Positions 1-8,732 of a stretch of 64,000 nucleotides of DNA are shown one piece after another. The DNA comes from Paenibacillus sp. FSL K6-3182 (GTDB taxonomy: Bacteria; Bacillota; Bacilli; Paenibacillales; Paenibacillaceae), in assembly GCF_037976325.1 (NCBI RefSeq), contig NZ_CP150265.1:3095501-3159500 (forward strand). The letters run 5' to 3'. The first letter of the stretch is position 1. The number at the start of each line of letters is the position of its first letter. The notes beneath the pieces are model-generated. The model had not been told where the DNA came from and made no database searches. It saw only the letters and a program-made list of their open reading frames with translations. A program made the translations under genes and the position numbers.

Positions 1-5
1 ATACA

Positions 6-1274
6 TTGGACAAATTGGTGATTGAAGGTGGGAAACCTCTCTCAGGAACCATAGTTATCCAAGGAGCGAAAAATGCCGCTTTGCCGATTCTGGCTGCCAG
101 TCTATTGGCCGAAGGCACAACAACGATAGATCATGTGCCTGATTTGCTAGATATCGATGTCATGCTGAACATTTTGCGCGAATTAGGATGCCGCGCCGAG
201 CATACGGGAGGAACTGTGGTGCTGGACACTGAGACTGCACATACATCCCACGTGCCGGAATCGTTAATGAGACAGATGCGATCTTCTATTTTTTTAATGG
301 GGCCTTTGCTTGCTAGATTTGGGGAAACTCAGGTTTATCAACCAGGTGGATGTGCAATCGGTGAGCGGAAAATTGATCTTCATTTAGAAGGTCTTCAGGC
401 TCTGGGTGCAGAAATAGAAGAATTGGGTAACCGGATCATATGCCGTGCCGAGAAACTAAGGGGAGCGGATATTCACTTAAGCTTTCCAAGTGTCGGCGCA
501 ACAGAGAATATTATGATGGCCGCTGCTTTGGCAGAAGGCCGAACCACAATAAGCAATGCTGCAAGGGAACCGGAAATTCAAGACTTGCAAGGCTTTTTAA
601 ATGCAATGGGCGCTAAAATAATGGGAGCCGGAACCGATACGATAACGATAGATGGGGTACAGTCGCTAACACCTTGTCGTTATAAAGTGATTCCGGATCG
701 TATTGTAGCAGGGACCATCATGGTAGCCGCCGCTGCAACACGCGGTCAAGTCACGCTCCAAAATACGCAGCCAGCCCATTTATCTTCCTTGATTCATGTT
801 CTGCGCCGGGCAGGTGTTCAAATTGTTGTCGACGATGATATAATTAAAGTTGGCAGTGCAACAAGGCCTAGAGCGGTTGAAAGAATCGTAACCTCTCCAT
901 ACCCGGCTTTTCCTACCGATTTGCAGTCTCAGGTTATGGTGCTGCTTACGCTTGCAGATGGTGTGAGCGTATTGAAAGAAACGATTTTTGAAGGCAGATT
1001 AAAGCATGTGGATGAACTGTCACGTATGGGTGCAGACATTCGCGTAGACATGAATGCGGCATTCATTCGCGGCGTGCCAAGGCTTTATGGAGCGACGGTG
1101 GAAGCAACGGATTTGAGAGCGGGTGCCGCCCTTGTCATAGCTGGTTTAGCAGCGCAAGGAAGGACGGTCGTTGAGCAAATTCATCACATCGATCGAGGCT
1201 ACGAAAAAATCGAAACGATGCTGTCTAGGCTGGGTGCGCGGATTTCGCGTTATTCGCCAGTGCCTAATAACTAA
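6..1274 (+). CDS. murA: UDP-N-acetylglucosamine 1-carboxyvinyltransferase (MurA)
   Basis: This cytoplasmic enzyme transfers enolpyruvate from PEP to UDP-GlcNAc, the first committed step of peptidoglycan synthesis. The 422-residue protein has the full EPT fold length. Lys22 lies in the GAKNA motif, and the PEP-binding catalytic cysteine (Cys116) lies in PGGCAIGERKIDLH, so it is the fosfomycin-sensitive Cys type. The TTG start at 6 fits the usual MDKLVIEGG N-terminus, but the window begins five bases upstream, so no ribosome site can be seen and a slightly earlier start cannot be excluded. It precedes divIB on the same strand, as in other Firmicute division clusters. Identity is certain; whether it is the murAA or murAB paralogue cannot be told from one copy. 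Confidence 0.95.
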   Translation: MDKLVIEGGKPLSGTIVIQGAKNAALPILAASLLAEGTTTIDHVPDLLDIDVMLNILRELGCRAEHTGGTVVLDTETAHTSHVPESLMRQMRSSIFLMGPLLARFGETQVYQPGGCAIGERKIDLHLEGLQALGAEIEELGNRIICRAEKLRGADIHLSFPSVGATENIMMAAALAEGRTTISNAAREPEIQDLQGFLNAMGAKIMGAGTDTITIDGVQSLTPCRYKVIPDRIVAGTIMVAAAATRGQVTLQNTQPAHLSSLIHVLRRAGVQIVVDDDIIKVGSATRPRAVERIVTSPYPAFPTDLQSQVMVLLTLADGVSVLKETIFEGRLKHVDELSRMGADIRVDMNAAFIRGVPRLYGATVEATDLRAGAALVIAGLAAQGRTVVEQIHHIDRGYEKIETMLSRLGARISRYSPVPNN

Positions 1275-1385
1275 TACTATGCGCATGAGCTGCAAGATAG
1301 AAACAGCCGGTACCCTTTTGATGCTAAGCGAAGGCTGACGCGGAGAGGTTAACCGGATGTTTTTTGGGGAAAGAAGGGACAAGTT

Positions 1386-2138
1386 ATGAGTGCACAGATG
1401 CCAGTACTTAAGGAACCACCGAAAAAAAGAATGGGCAGTCGGAAGCTGTTGACCATACTTATATTATTGTTTGTGGCGCTTTTGGCTGTATTATTTTTTA
1501 ATTCCTCTATTAGCAAAATATCAGAAATCCAAATTGAAGGAACTAGATTCGTAACCAGAGAAGAAATAGGCAAGGCAGCTGCTATTTTGGTTGGCGATGC
1601 TTTTTTTCGAACTTCGTCTTCTACTATAGAAGATAGAATTGTCACATTGCCACAAATTAAAGGGGCTAAGGTTACGAAGGTATTTCCAGGTGTGGTGAAG
1701 ATTCATGTAGAGGAGTTTCCTGTTGTTGCATTCGAGCTTTCCAAGCAAGGGGAAATGACAGCGTTATTGACAAATGGAACGACAGTTGAGGCTGACAGCG
1801 ATGAAATGCAGCTTGTGGACAAGCCTGTATTGTCAGGCTGGGCAGATGGAGATCCCGTAAAAGCACAGCTCACGAAGCAGCTTGCAAAAATATCGACGAA
1901 GCAGCTCTCCGACCTGTCTGAGATTTTACCATTTCCGTCAACCGCTTATCCCGATCGGATTCTGATGTACACTCGCACAAAATTTGAAGTGGTAACAGCG
2001 GTGTCGGTTCTTCCAGAGAAGATTGAAGCGTTGAATGCAGTAATCGAGACCCAAGAGCCAGGTAAGATCACGATGCTTCTGGCGGATACATATGTGCCTT
2101 TCGTAAGTGAGAGTCCAGAAAATATAGATTCTGAGTAA
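1386..2138 (+). CDS. divIB: Cell division protein DivIB/FtsQ
   Basis: DivIB is a bitopic membrane protein of the divisome that works with FtsL and DivIC in septal wall synthesis. The 250-residue protein has a basic cytoplasmic N-terminus (about 1-20), one membrane segment (about 20-41), and an extracellular POTRA domain starting at ISEIQIEGTRFVTREEI, then the beta domain. The ATG follows a GAAGGGA ribosome site. It sits between murA and ftsA, the usual place. The last 20 residues are acidic and low in conservation, as is common in the family. The family call is firm from the POTRA start and the context. Confidence 0.9.
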   Translation: MSAQMPVLKEPPKKRMGSRKLLTILILLFVALLAVLFFNSSISKISEIQIEGTRFVTREEIGKAAAILVGDAFFRTSSSTIEDRIVTLPQIKGAKVTKVFPGVVKIHVEEFPVVAFELSKQGEMTALLTNGTTVEADSDEMQLVDKPVLSGWADGDPVKAQLTKQLAKISTKQLSDLSEILPFPSTAYPDRILMYTRTKFEVVTAVSVLPEKIEALNAVIETQEPGKITMLLADTYVPFVSESPENIDSE

Positions 2139-2286
2139 AATTATACTACTCAATAGTCTGAAAGAATGGTAGAATTTTATTTATGCATTAATACTCGATT
2201 AAGCTGGATAAACATAGGAAATATAGAGAATCGCAAGGGGCGGTGCTCGACACAAAGCGAGAAACATCGAAAAATTTGTTGAAAAA

Positions 2287-2313
2287 AGAGGGAAAATAAT
2301 AAAAGCGTTGAAT
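2287..2313 (+). promoter_or_regulatory. Candidate SigH promoter for ftsA-ftsZ
   Basis: Seen: AGAGGGAAA (2287-2295), an 11-base spacer, then GTTGAAT (2307-2313). The -10 matches the SigH consensus RnnGAAT exactly; the -35 differs from RnAGGAWWW at one base. Known: in B. subtilis the P2 promoter of ftsAZ is SigH-dependent and raises FtsZ at sporulation onset. It lies 62 bases upstream of the ftsA start. The promoter assignment is inferred. Confidence 0.5.
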
Positions 2314-2374
2314 ATGTAGGAAGACCTTAACATGTGGTAAAATAATTAATTATTTGAAACGGAGGTGCCGCAAG

Positions 2375-3616
2375 ATGAGCAGCAACGACATCATCGTCAG
2401 TTTGGACATCGGTACATCCAAAGTTCGTGCTATTATTGGTGAAGTGAATAATGGAGCCATTAATATTATTGGAGTTGGATCTGCCGACTCAGAGGGTATT
2501 CGCAAAGGAGCAATAGTAGATATTGACCAGACTGTGCAATCGATCCGTAATGCCGTAGAGCATGCGGAGCGCATGGTAGGCATTCAAATATCAGACGTAT
2601 ATGTTGGTATTCAAGGCAATCATATTGCTTTGCAAACCAATAGAGGCGTCGTTGCAGTATCCAATGAGGACCGTGAAATTGGTGAAGAAGATATTGAACG
2701 AGTATTACAAGCTGCTAAAGTAGTGGCGCTCCCTCCAGAGCGTGAAATCATTAACTTGGTTCCAAAGCAGTATCTAGTAGACGGCTTGGAAGGTATTTCC
2801 GATCCGCGCGGTATGATTGGCGTTCGCCTTGAGGTTGAGGCGACGATCGTCACGGGGACGAAGACTGCTATACATAACCTTATGCGTTGTGTAGAGAAAG
2901 CAGGCCTTCGTATTTCTGGTGTCATTTTGTTATCACTCGCTTCAGGCGTGGTTTCGCTCACCAAAGATGAGAAATCGATAGGGACAGTTCTTACTGACAT
3001 AGGAGCAGGATCATGTACGATTGCCATTTATGATCAAGGCGGCCTAGCTGCTACGTCAACGCTTCCAATTGGTGGCGAATATGTAACAAATGATATAGCT
3101 TATGGTTTGCGCACGCAAAGTGAGCAAGCTGAGAAAATCAAACTTAAATATGGCTGTTCTAATGTATTGGATGCTGCTGAAGATGTGAAGTTTAAAGTAG
3201 CACGAATGGGCAGCAATGTGGAAAAAGAGTTTTCACAGGTTGATCTTGCTAGTATAATTGAGCCTCGCATGCAAGAGATTTTCCATTTAGTTCGTCAAGA
3301 GGTACGTCGACTTGGTTATGGAGACAAGGTTAACGGTTATGTGTTGACCGGTGGCACTGTATCGATGCCAGGAACACTCGCTTTGGCCCAGGCAGAGCTT
3401 GAGTCTTCCGTCCGAATTGCACTCCCTGATTATATTGGTGTAAGAGACCCGGCGTATAGCAGCGGCGTTGGCATGATTCAATATGTGTCAAAATATATGG
3501 GAGCTCGCGGAACTGGAGCAGTGAAGAAAACGGCAAGCCGCAAAGCAAGTCCAACACCTTCTACTAAACCCGGTATGTTCGAGCGGATTAAAAGTATGTT
3601 TAATGAATTTATTTGA
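2375..3616 (+). CDS. ftsA: Cell division protein FtsA
   Basis: FtsA is an actin-like ATPase that tethers FtsZ filaments to the membrane and recruits later divisome proteins. The 413-residue protein begins with the phosphate-1 loop SLDIGTSKVRA and has the SHS2 (1C) insertion around residues 85-160. It ends in an amphipathic helix (MFERIKSMFNEFI) that serves as the membrane anchor. The ATG at 2375 is chosen because GGAGGTG lies 8 bases upstream; an in-frame TTG at 2354 precedes that ribosome site and is rejected. ftsZ follows after 119 bases. Confidence 0.95.
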   Translation: MSSNDIIVSLDIGTSKVRAIIGEVNNGAINIIGVGSADSEGIRKGAIVDIDQTVQSIRNAVEHAERMVGIQISDVYVGIQGNHIALQTNRGVVAVSNEDREIGEEDIERVLQAAKVVALPPEREIINLVPKQYLVDGLEGISDPRGMIGVRLEVEATIVTGTKTAIHNLMRCVEKAGLRISGVILLSLASGVVSLTKDEKSIGTVLTDIGAGSCTIAIYDQGGLAATSTLPIGGEYVTNDIAYGLRTQSEQAEKIKLKYGCSNVLDAAEDVKFKVARMGSNVEKEFSQVDLASIIEPRMQEIFHLVRQEVRRLGYGDKVNGYVLTGGTVSMPGTLALAQAELESSVRIALPDYIGVRDPAYSSGVGMIQYVSKYMGARGTGAVKKTASRKASPTPSTKPGMFERIKSMFNEFI

Positions 3617-3735
3617 GGATTTAAGATAATATAAGTTTCACCTTATATACGATACTTATATTTTACTGCGAAACGTTGCTGTGCCGTCTCATAGATGTTA
3701 TCAGCAGTTTACGCTTGACTGGGGGAAAATGAAAG

Positions 3736-4854
3736 ATGTTGGAATTCGACTTTGAGCTTGAGCAGCTTGCTCAAATAAAAGTAATAGGTGTTGGCGGTGG
3801 CGGTAGCAATGCCGTTAACCGAATGATAGAAAATGGTGTTAAAGGCGTGGAGTTTATTACGGTAAACACCGACGCTCAGGCGCTGCATTTGGCTAAATCC
3901 GAGCATAAGCTGCAAATCGGCGATAAGCTTACGCGTGGACTTGGTGCGGGTGCCAATCCTGATGTAGGCAGCAAGGCTGCCGAGGAATCTCGCGAAATTA
4001 TTATGAACCAGCTTAAAGGCTCGGACATGGTATTCGTGACAGCAGGAATGGGCGGCGGTACGGGAACGGGAGCAGCTCCGGTTATTGCCGAAATCGCTCG
4101 CGAATGCGGCGCACTCACTGTAGGGGTTGTTACTCGGCCTTTTACCTTTGAAGGACGCAAGCGTGCTGGACAAGCTGAGCTTGGGATTGAAGCACTTAAA
4201 GAAAAAGTAGATACGCTTATTGTCATTCCTAATGACCGTTTGCTTGAGATTGTAGACAAAAAGACACCAATGCTGGAAGCTTTCCGTGAAGCGGATAACG
4301 TGCTCCGTCAAGCCGTTCAAGGCATCTCGGACCTTATTCAAGTACCAGGCCTAATCAACCTTGACTTTGCAGACGTAAAAACGATTATGACAGAACGCGG
4401 CTCCGCTTTGATGGGTATCGGTATTGCTACTGGCGAGAACCGTGCTGCTGAAGCAGCGAGAAAAGCGATTATGAGCCCGCTGCTTGAAACGTCAATTGAC
4501 GGCGCTCGCGGTGTTATTATGAACATTACTGGCGGCAGCAACCTTTCACTCTATGAAGTGAATGAAGCAGCTGAAATCGTCATTTCAGCATCTGATCCAG
4601 ATGTGAACATGATCTTTGGTGCGATCATCGATGAAGATCTGAAGGACGAAATTAAAGTAACCGTTATAGCAACGGGCTTCGAGCACAAGTCACCAGCTGC
4701 GCGTCGTGTTCCACAACAGCAGCCAGAAGCAGTTGATACAAGGCAACAGGGCAGCTCCAATGCAGTTAAGCCTTTTGGAGCTAGCAACACTTCAAGCGAC
4801 CAGCTTGAAATTCCAGCATTTTTGCGCAATCGCCCTCGCAACAACGATCGTTAG
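3736..4854 (+). CDS. ftsZ: Cell division GTPase FtsZ
   Basis: FtsZ is the tubulin homologue that polymerises into the Z-ring at midcell. The 372-residue protein has the tubulin signature GGGTGTG (residues 106-112), the N-terminal GGGGSNA nucleotide loop, and the T7 loop NLDFADVKT that completes GTP hydrolysis in the neighbouring subunit. A Gln/Ser-rich linker leads to the conserved C-terminal tail [10 protein letters not shown], which binds FtsA, SepF and EzrA-type partners. The ATG at 3736 follows TGGGGGA. A strong terminator directly follows. The sepF gene for its membrane partner lies 8 kb downstream in the same window. Confidence 0.97.
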   Translation: MLEFDFELEQLAQIKVIGVGGGGSNAVNRMIENGVKGVEFITVNTDAQALHLAKSEHKLQIGDKLTRGLGAGANPDVGSKAAEESREIIMNQLKGSDMVFVTAGMGGGTGTGAAPVIAEIARECGALTVGVVTRPFTFEGRKRAGQAELGIEALKEKVDTLIVIPNDRLLEIVDKKTPMLEAFREADNVLRQAVQGISDLIQVPGLINLDFADVKTIMTERGSALMGIGIATGENRAAEAARKAIMSPLLETSIDGARGVIMNITGGSNLSLYEVNEAAEIVISASDPDVNMIFGAIIDEDLKDEIKVTVIATGFEHKSPAARRVPQQQPEAVDTRQQGSSNAVKPFGASNTSSDQLEIPAFLRNRPRNNDR

Positions 4855-4869
4855 AACTTTTTGTACTAA

Positions 4870-4898
4870 GCCTCACCATTATGGTGAGGCTTTTTTTT
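4870..4898 (+). terminator. Terminator after ftsZ
   Basis: GCCTCACC (4870-4877) pairs with GGTGAGGC (4883-4890) and is followed by eight T residues. It separates ftsZ from the repeat array. Confidence 0.9.
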
Positions 4899-4940
4899 AT
4901 TTTTTTGATTGTAAGTTGATCGAGAAAAGGGGAGTAGCAG

Positions 4941-5793
4941 CTGTAAGCACGCATATGCATTTATATGATCTTTTTACCTACGATTAGCGAATGGGCAAGG
5001 TAGATGAGCCTCTGTAAGAACGTATAGGTTCTTACAGCATGAAAGAAACCAAGGTTAGCTGCCAATAAGCGCCTATACGTTTTTACAGCCTACTATTTGC
5101 GAATGAGCAAGGTAGATAAGCCTCTGTAAGCGCATATGGGTTCTTACAGCATAAAAGAAACCAAGGTTAGCTGCCAATAAGCGCCTATACGTTCTTATAG
5201 CCTACTATTTGCGAATGAGCAAGGTAGATAAGCCTTTGTAAGCACGTATAGGTTCTTACAGCATGAAAGAAACCATGGTTAGCTGCCAATAAGCACCTAT
5301 ACGTTCTTAAAGCCAATGCTTGGTGAATGAGTAAGCTAGATAAGCCACTGTAAGAACGCATAGGTTCTTACAGCATGAAAGAAACCAAGGTTAGCTGCCA
5401 TTAAGCGTCTATACGTTCTTACAGCCTACTATTTGCGAGTGAGCAAGGTAGATAAGCCTCTGTAAGCACATATAAGTTCTTACAATATGAAAGAAACCAT
5501 GGTTAGCTGCCAATAAGCGCCTATACGTTCTTACAGCCTACTATTTGCGAGTGAGCAAGGTAGATAAGACTCTGTAAGCACGTATAGGTTCTTACAGCAT
5601 GAAAGAAACCATGGTTAGCTGCCAATAAGCGCCTATACGTTCTTACAGTCTACTATTTGCGAATGAGCAAGGTAGAGAAGCCTCTGTAAGCACGTATAGG
5701 TTCTTACAGCATGAAAGAAGCCTTAGTTTGCTGCCAATAAGCGCCTATATGTTCTTACAATCAACGCTTGGTGAATGAGCAAGGTTGAGAAGC
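4941..5793. repeat. Seven 112-bp tandem repeats with internal inverted repeats, plus degenerate ends
   Basis: The landmark CTGTAAG (TTGTAAG in the third copy) starts at 5012, 5124, 5236, 5348, 5460, 5572 and 5684, so the period is exactly 112 bases seven times over. Each unit has an arm CTGTAAGnACGTATAGG, then TTCTTACAG, then a conserved spacer with AACCAAGGTT or AACCATGGTT and TTAGCTGCCAATAAGCG, then the arm CCTATACGTTCTTACAG, then a linker ending GAGCAAGGTAGATAAG. The first and last arms are 17-base reverse complements; the first arm can also fold onto the adjacent TTCTTACAG. A shortened copy occupies 4941-5011, and a partial linker closes the array at about 5793. No coding frame or tRNA is seen inside. 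Function is unknown. Confidence 0.95.
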
Positions 5794-5831
5794 TGCATTT
5801 TATAAATGCTAATAACCCTCTAATGTGCCTG

Positions 5832-6515
5832 CTAAAGTGATGTGAATAATAGAGTATGCAGCTGCTCTTGGTTTACTTTGTAGCATCGAATTCTCTGGGT
5901 GCCATTCCCTGCGGGCAACAAGGCTTGATTGAGAACCATACGGTGAAGCAGTTTTTGAGCTTCGCGTTTTTTGATTTTTAGAAGATCGATTACATCAGTG
6001 GGCCGGATAGGATACTGTAGTTGAGAAGCATAACGTAATACTTCCAACTGCAAGAATGCATCAGCGCTTGTATCTTGTTTATTGCCAATTAAGCTCCTAC
6101 CCATAAATTGTTGGAGAAGCTGTTGGCACATTCGCGGTTTTTCTTTTAGGTCATCATAGGAAAAACGTAATATTTTCCAACCGTCGAGCACAAGGTGGTT
6201 TTGTCGCATTAATGAATCTGAAAACTGCCAACGAGTGGTTTCTGAGGAATGAGTGCGATATCCATCAATTTCGATCGCTAGCAGTAAGCCTGATTTTAAA
6301 TATGCAAAGTCCAAAAAACGAGTGCCGTCTCGAAAATCAGCAATCTCAAACTCTGGAATAAGCCCATCAAGTTGATGGAAGGTAGGATACCACACCCTTT
6401 CTAAAAATAATTTTTCAGCGTGTCCATGTCCTTGCTCCAGCCTCCGTCTATATTCTCCACTACTCTTTTTCAGATGAAGTCCCAGCCAACATTCGTATAC
6501 CGATTGAAACGACAA
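5832..6515 (-). CDS. DUF559/PD-(D/E)XK nuclease-like protein
   Basis: The N-terminal two thirds fit the DUF559/Vsr-like restriction-endonuclease fold. Counting from the ATG at 6524, the pattern is an early glutamate (AEKLF, Glu38), Asp72 in FLDFAYL, the E-x-D pair in AIEIDGYRTH (Glu85, Asp87), then W-K-I-L-R-F. The last 80 residues look like a winged-helix DNA-binding domain. AGGAGG abuts the ATG at 6522-6524, so the TTG at 6513-6515, nine bases from it, is the better start and gives 227 residues. The gene stands alone on the reverse strand between the 112-bp array and spoIIGA. Its leader holds a terminator. Substrate and role are unknown; nuclease activity is inferred from the motif only. 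Confidence 0.65.
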   Translation of the reverse strand: MSFQSVYECWLGLHLKKSSGEYRRRLEQGHGHAEKLFLERVWYPTFHQLDGLIPEFEIADFRDGTRFLDFAYLKSGLLLAIEIDGYRTHSSETTRWQFSDSLMRQNHLVLDGWKILRFSYDDLKEKPRMCQQLLQQFMGRSLIGNKQDTSADAFLQLEVLRYASQLQYPIRPTDVIDLLKIKKREAQKLLHRMVLNQALLPAGNGTQRIRCYKVNQEQLHTLLFTSL

Positions 6516-6533
6516 ATTTATCATCCTCCTACG

Positions 6534-6584
6534 GAAAATAAAAAAAACCGCATACTGCGGGAGAAAGATCTCCCGAGTAAGCGG
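6534..6584 (-). terminator. Intrinsic terminator inside the leader of the DUF559-like gene
   Basis: On the reverse strand, outer CCGC/GCGG (6581-6584 with 6548-6551) and inner CGGGAG/CTCCCG (6570-6575 with 6558-6563) form a hairpin followed by a T run (6547-6540). It ends about 10 bases before the AGGAGG of the gene. No reverse-strand gene lies upstream for it to terminate, so it looks like an attenuator. Confidence 0.65.
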
Positions 6585-6612
6585 TGTGCTTCACTGCTTC
6601 TATCTATTTAGA

Positions 6613-6641
6613 ATGATAATCTAATTGCCAAAGTGGATCAA
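6613..6641 (-). promoter_or_regulatory. SigA-type promoter for the DUF559-like gene
   Basis: On the reverse strand TTGATC (6641-6636), a 17-base spacer, then TATCAT (6618-6613). Transcription from here would give a leader of about 75 bases that includes the terminator hairpin. Assigned by consensus only. Confidence 0.55.
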
Positions 6642-6878
6642 GTATCCATTCCAAATTTTTTTGTATTTTTTAAAAAACGGCCAGATTATTTAGTCGAAAA
6701 TTATTTTAGCAATGTCAAGTGCCTCAATAAGAAACAAAAAGGTAGATTCAGCCTGACATAGGAGTGATCCCTCACAGGAGCTGCCCTAGGCTAATGAACT
6801 GTTAGCAAAATATGACGAGCTAAAGATATAAGCCTCTGCAATAAAACGTAAAAGACTTGCCGTTTTTTATACTCCTAC

Positions 6879-6944
6879 TCGACAAAAAAAGATACGTCAT
6901 GCCGTCATGAATAGACAGACTTTGAAATAGGATTTTAATATACT
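6879..6944 (+). promoter_or_regulatory. Spo0A-type wide-spaced promoter for spoIIGA-sigE
   Basis: TAGACA (6912-6917) and TATACT (6939-6944) are separated by 21 bases. Known: the B. subtilis spoIIG promoter is read by SigA with a 22-base spacer and needs Spo0A~P bound upstream. A Spo0A-box-like TTTGTCGA lies on the reverse strand at 6886-6879, about 70 bases before the expected start. The wide spacing and the box suggest the same control here. Confidence 0.55.
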
Positions 6945-7011
6945 AGTGTCAATCGTTCTCCCGGGTGCCGGCTGCAGGCCGTTTACCGCCAGTTGCAGGA
7001 AGGTGACCGAA

Positions 7012-7929
7012 GTGGCTGTTTATGTTGATGTTATGTTTTTACGAGAGCTGCTCGTTGACGGTGCTATTCTATTAACTACTGCTTGGGCACGTCATCTTAA
7101 ACCGAAGCCTTGGCGAGTATTATTGGCTTCTGCTGTCGGAGCTTGTTATGTCGTTTTAATGCTTTTTCCACAATTATCTTTTTTATTCACATTTGCAGTT
7201 AAGGTTGCTACGTCGTTATTGATTTTATGGATTGCTTTTGGCTTTGCCTCGATTCAGCACTATATGAGGAATGTTGCAGCGTTTTATGCGGTTAACTTTG
7301 TGGCTGCTGGAGCTGTGCTTGGACTTTATTATTTGTTCATGCAAGGGTCCCGTGAGGTTTGGAAAACGATGATGTTCGTAAACGGAAACATGCGTGTGGA
7401 GCTTAAGATGGGATTGTTTTATTTGATTGCTGCGTTATGTATCGGATTGTATATATACCGTGCCGTATTGACGCAAAAAAGAGAAAGGGAGCTGGTGCAA
7501 ACTCATTTGGCAGAAGTGAAAATTATGATTGGAGAACGTATACAAACCTGCATAGGCCTGATCGACACCGGCAATCAGCTTTATGATCCACTTACACGGA
7601 CACCGGTCATGGTAATGGAGGCATCCTTGTGGCAAGATGATTTACCTGAATCGTGGTTGAATAGCATACGAGATGCACAAGTGGATCGTCTTGTAGCGGG
7701 AATGGATGAGCACACCTTTGTTTGGCAAGATCGACTTCGTCTTGTACCATTCAGAGGTGTCAATCGAGGGTCACAGTTCATGCTAGCGATAAAGCCGGAT
7801 GCGGTTGAAATTACTAGGGAAGGACAAGTTTTTGAAACGCGGAAGGTGCTTATCGGGCTTGACGGCGGTAAGTTAACGTCTGATGGGGCATATCGAGCCA
7901 TTATCCATCCGTCTATGGTACAACAGTAA
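7012..7929 (+). CDS. spoIIGA: Sigma-E processing peptidase SpoIIGA
   Basis: SpoIIGA is the membrane aspartic protease that removes the pro-sequence of SigE in the mother cell after a SpoIIR signal from the forespore. The 305-residue protein has about five membrane segments in its first 150 residues, then a cytoplasmic protease domain with the active-site motif [13 protein letters not shown] (Asp185). The GTG at 7012 is chosen because AGGAAGGTGA lies just upstream and the family begins with a V/I-Y-x-D motif. An in-frame GTG at 6946 would fall about at the transcription start and is rejected. sigE follows 38 bases later. Confidence 0.93.
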   Translation: MAVYVDVMFLRELLVDGAILLTTAWARHLKPKPWRVLLASAVGACYVVLMLFPQLSFLFTFAVKVATSLLILWIAFGFASIQHYMRNVAAFYAVNFVAAGAVLGLYYLFMQGSREVWKTMMFVNGNMRVELKMGLFYLIAALCIGLYIYRAVLTQKRERELVQTHLAEVKIMIGERIQTCIGLIDTGNQLYDPLTRTPVMVMEASLWQDDLPESWLNSIRDAQVDRLVAGMDEHTFVWQDRLRLVPFRGVNRGSQFMLAIKPDAVEITREGQVFETRKVLIGLDGGKLTSDGAYRAIIHPSMVQQ

Positions 7930-7967
7930 CGAACGTATGCTCATACAAACGAGGAGGGATGGGCCAG

Positions 7968-8690
7968 ATGCTCGTCAAGTACAAACTGATCCTTCAGTTA
8001 TATTATTATCGTGTCATGTTTTTATTCGGATTAAAAAGTGAAGAAATTTATTACATTGGTGGCAGTGAGGCATTACCGCCTCCCCTAACACGTGAAGAGG
8101 AAGAATATTTGCTGGAAAAACTGCCTACCGGCGATACGGCTATTCGCGCAATGCTAATCGAACGTAATTTAAGGCTAGTCGTATACATCGCTCGTAAGTT
8201 TGAGAATACCGGCATTCATATTGAAGATCTCGTATCAATCGGCGCGATCGGTCTAATTAAGGCGGTTAACACGTTTGATCCTGAGAAAAAGATTAAGCTG
8301 GCCACCTACGCCTCGCGTTGTATTGAAAATGAAATATTGATGTACCTGCGCCGCAATAGCAAGACGCGTACCGAAGTGTCCTTTGATGAACCGCTTAACA
8401 TCGACTGGGATGGAAATGAACTGCTTCTATCGGATGTGCTCGGAACGGAGAATGACACGATTTACCGTAATATTGAAGAGCAGGTAGATCGTAAGCTGCT
8501 TCACAAAGCGCTTGATAAATTGTCAGAGCGTGAACGAATTATTATGGAGCTTCGCTTCGGTCTTGCCGACGGCGAGGAAAAAACACAAAAGGATGTTGCC
8601 GATCTTCTTGGCATTTCACAGTCCTATATTTCACGCCTTGAGAAGCGAATTATTAAAAGGCTTCGTAAAGAATTTAACAAAATGGTTTAA
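7968..8690 (+). CDS. sigE: Mother-cell sporulation sigma factor SigE (pro-form)
   Basis: SigE directs early mother-cell transcription. The 240-residue sigma-70 protein has region 2 ([16 protein letters not shown], then the -10 reading helix near [11 protein letters not shown]) and region 4 with the helix-turn-helix [19 protein letters not shown]. The first roughly 27 residues are the hydrophobic pro-sequence, ending near [10 protein letters not shown], where SpoIIGA cuts. The ATG at 7968 is chosen: it lies 10 bases from GGAGG, while the ATG at 7959 touches that site. It is co-transcribed with spoIIGA. Sequence identity to known SigE is very high. Confidence 0.96.
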   Translation: MLVKYKLILQLYYYRVMFLFGLKSEEIYYIGGSEALPPPLTREEEEYLLEKLPTGDTAIRAMLIERNLRLVVYIARKFENTGIHIEDLVSIGAIGLIKAVNTFDPEKKIKLATYASRCIENEILMYLRRNSKTRTEVSFDEPLNIDWDGNELLLSDVLGTENDTIYRNIEEQVDRKLLHKALDKLSERERIIMELRFGLADGEEKTQKDVADLLGISQSYISRLEKRIIKRLRKEFNKMV

Positions 8691-8732
8691 ATCCCGCATC
8701 CTGCTTGCGGTTGTCGAACGATGTCACAATAG

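Noticed and set aside
4941..5793. CRISPR array
   Set aside because: The 112-base units are repeated over their whole length, with no unique spacers of constant size and no cas genes nearby.
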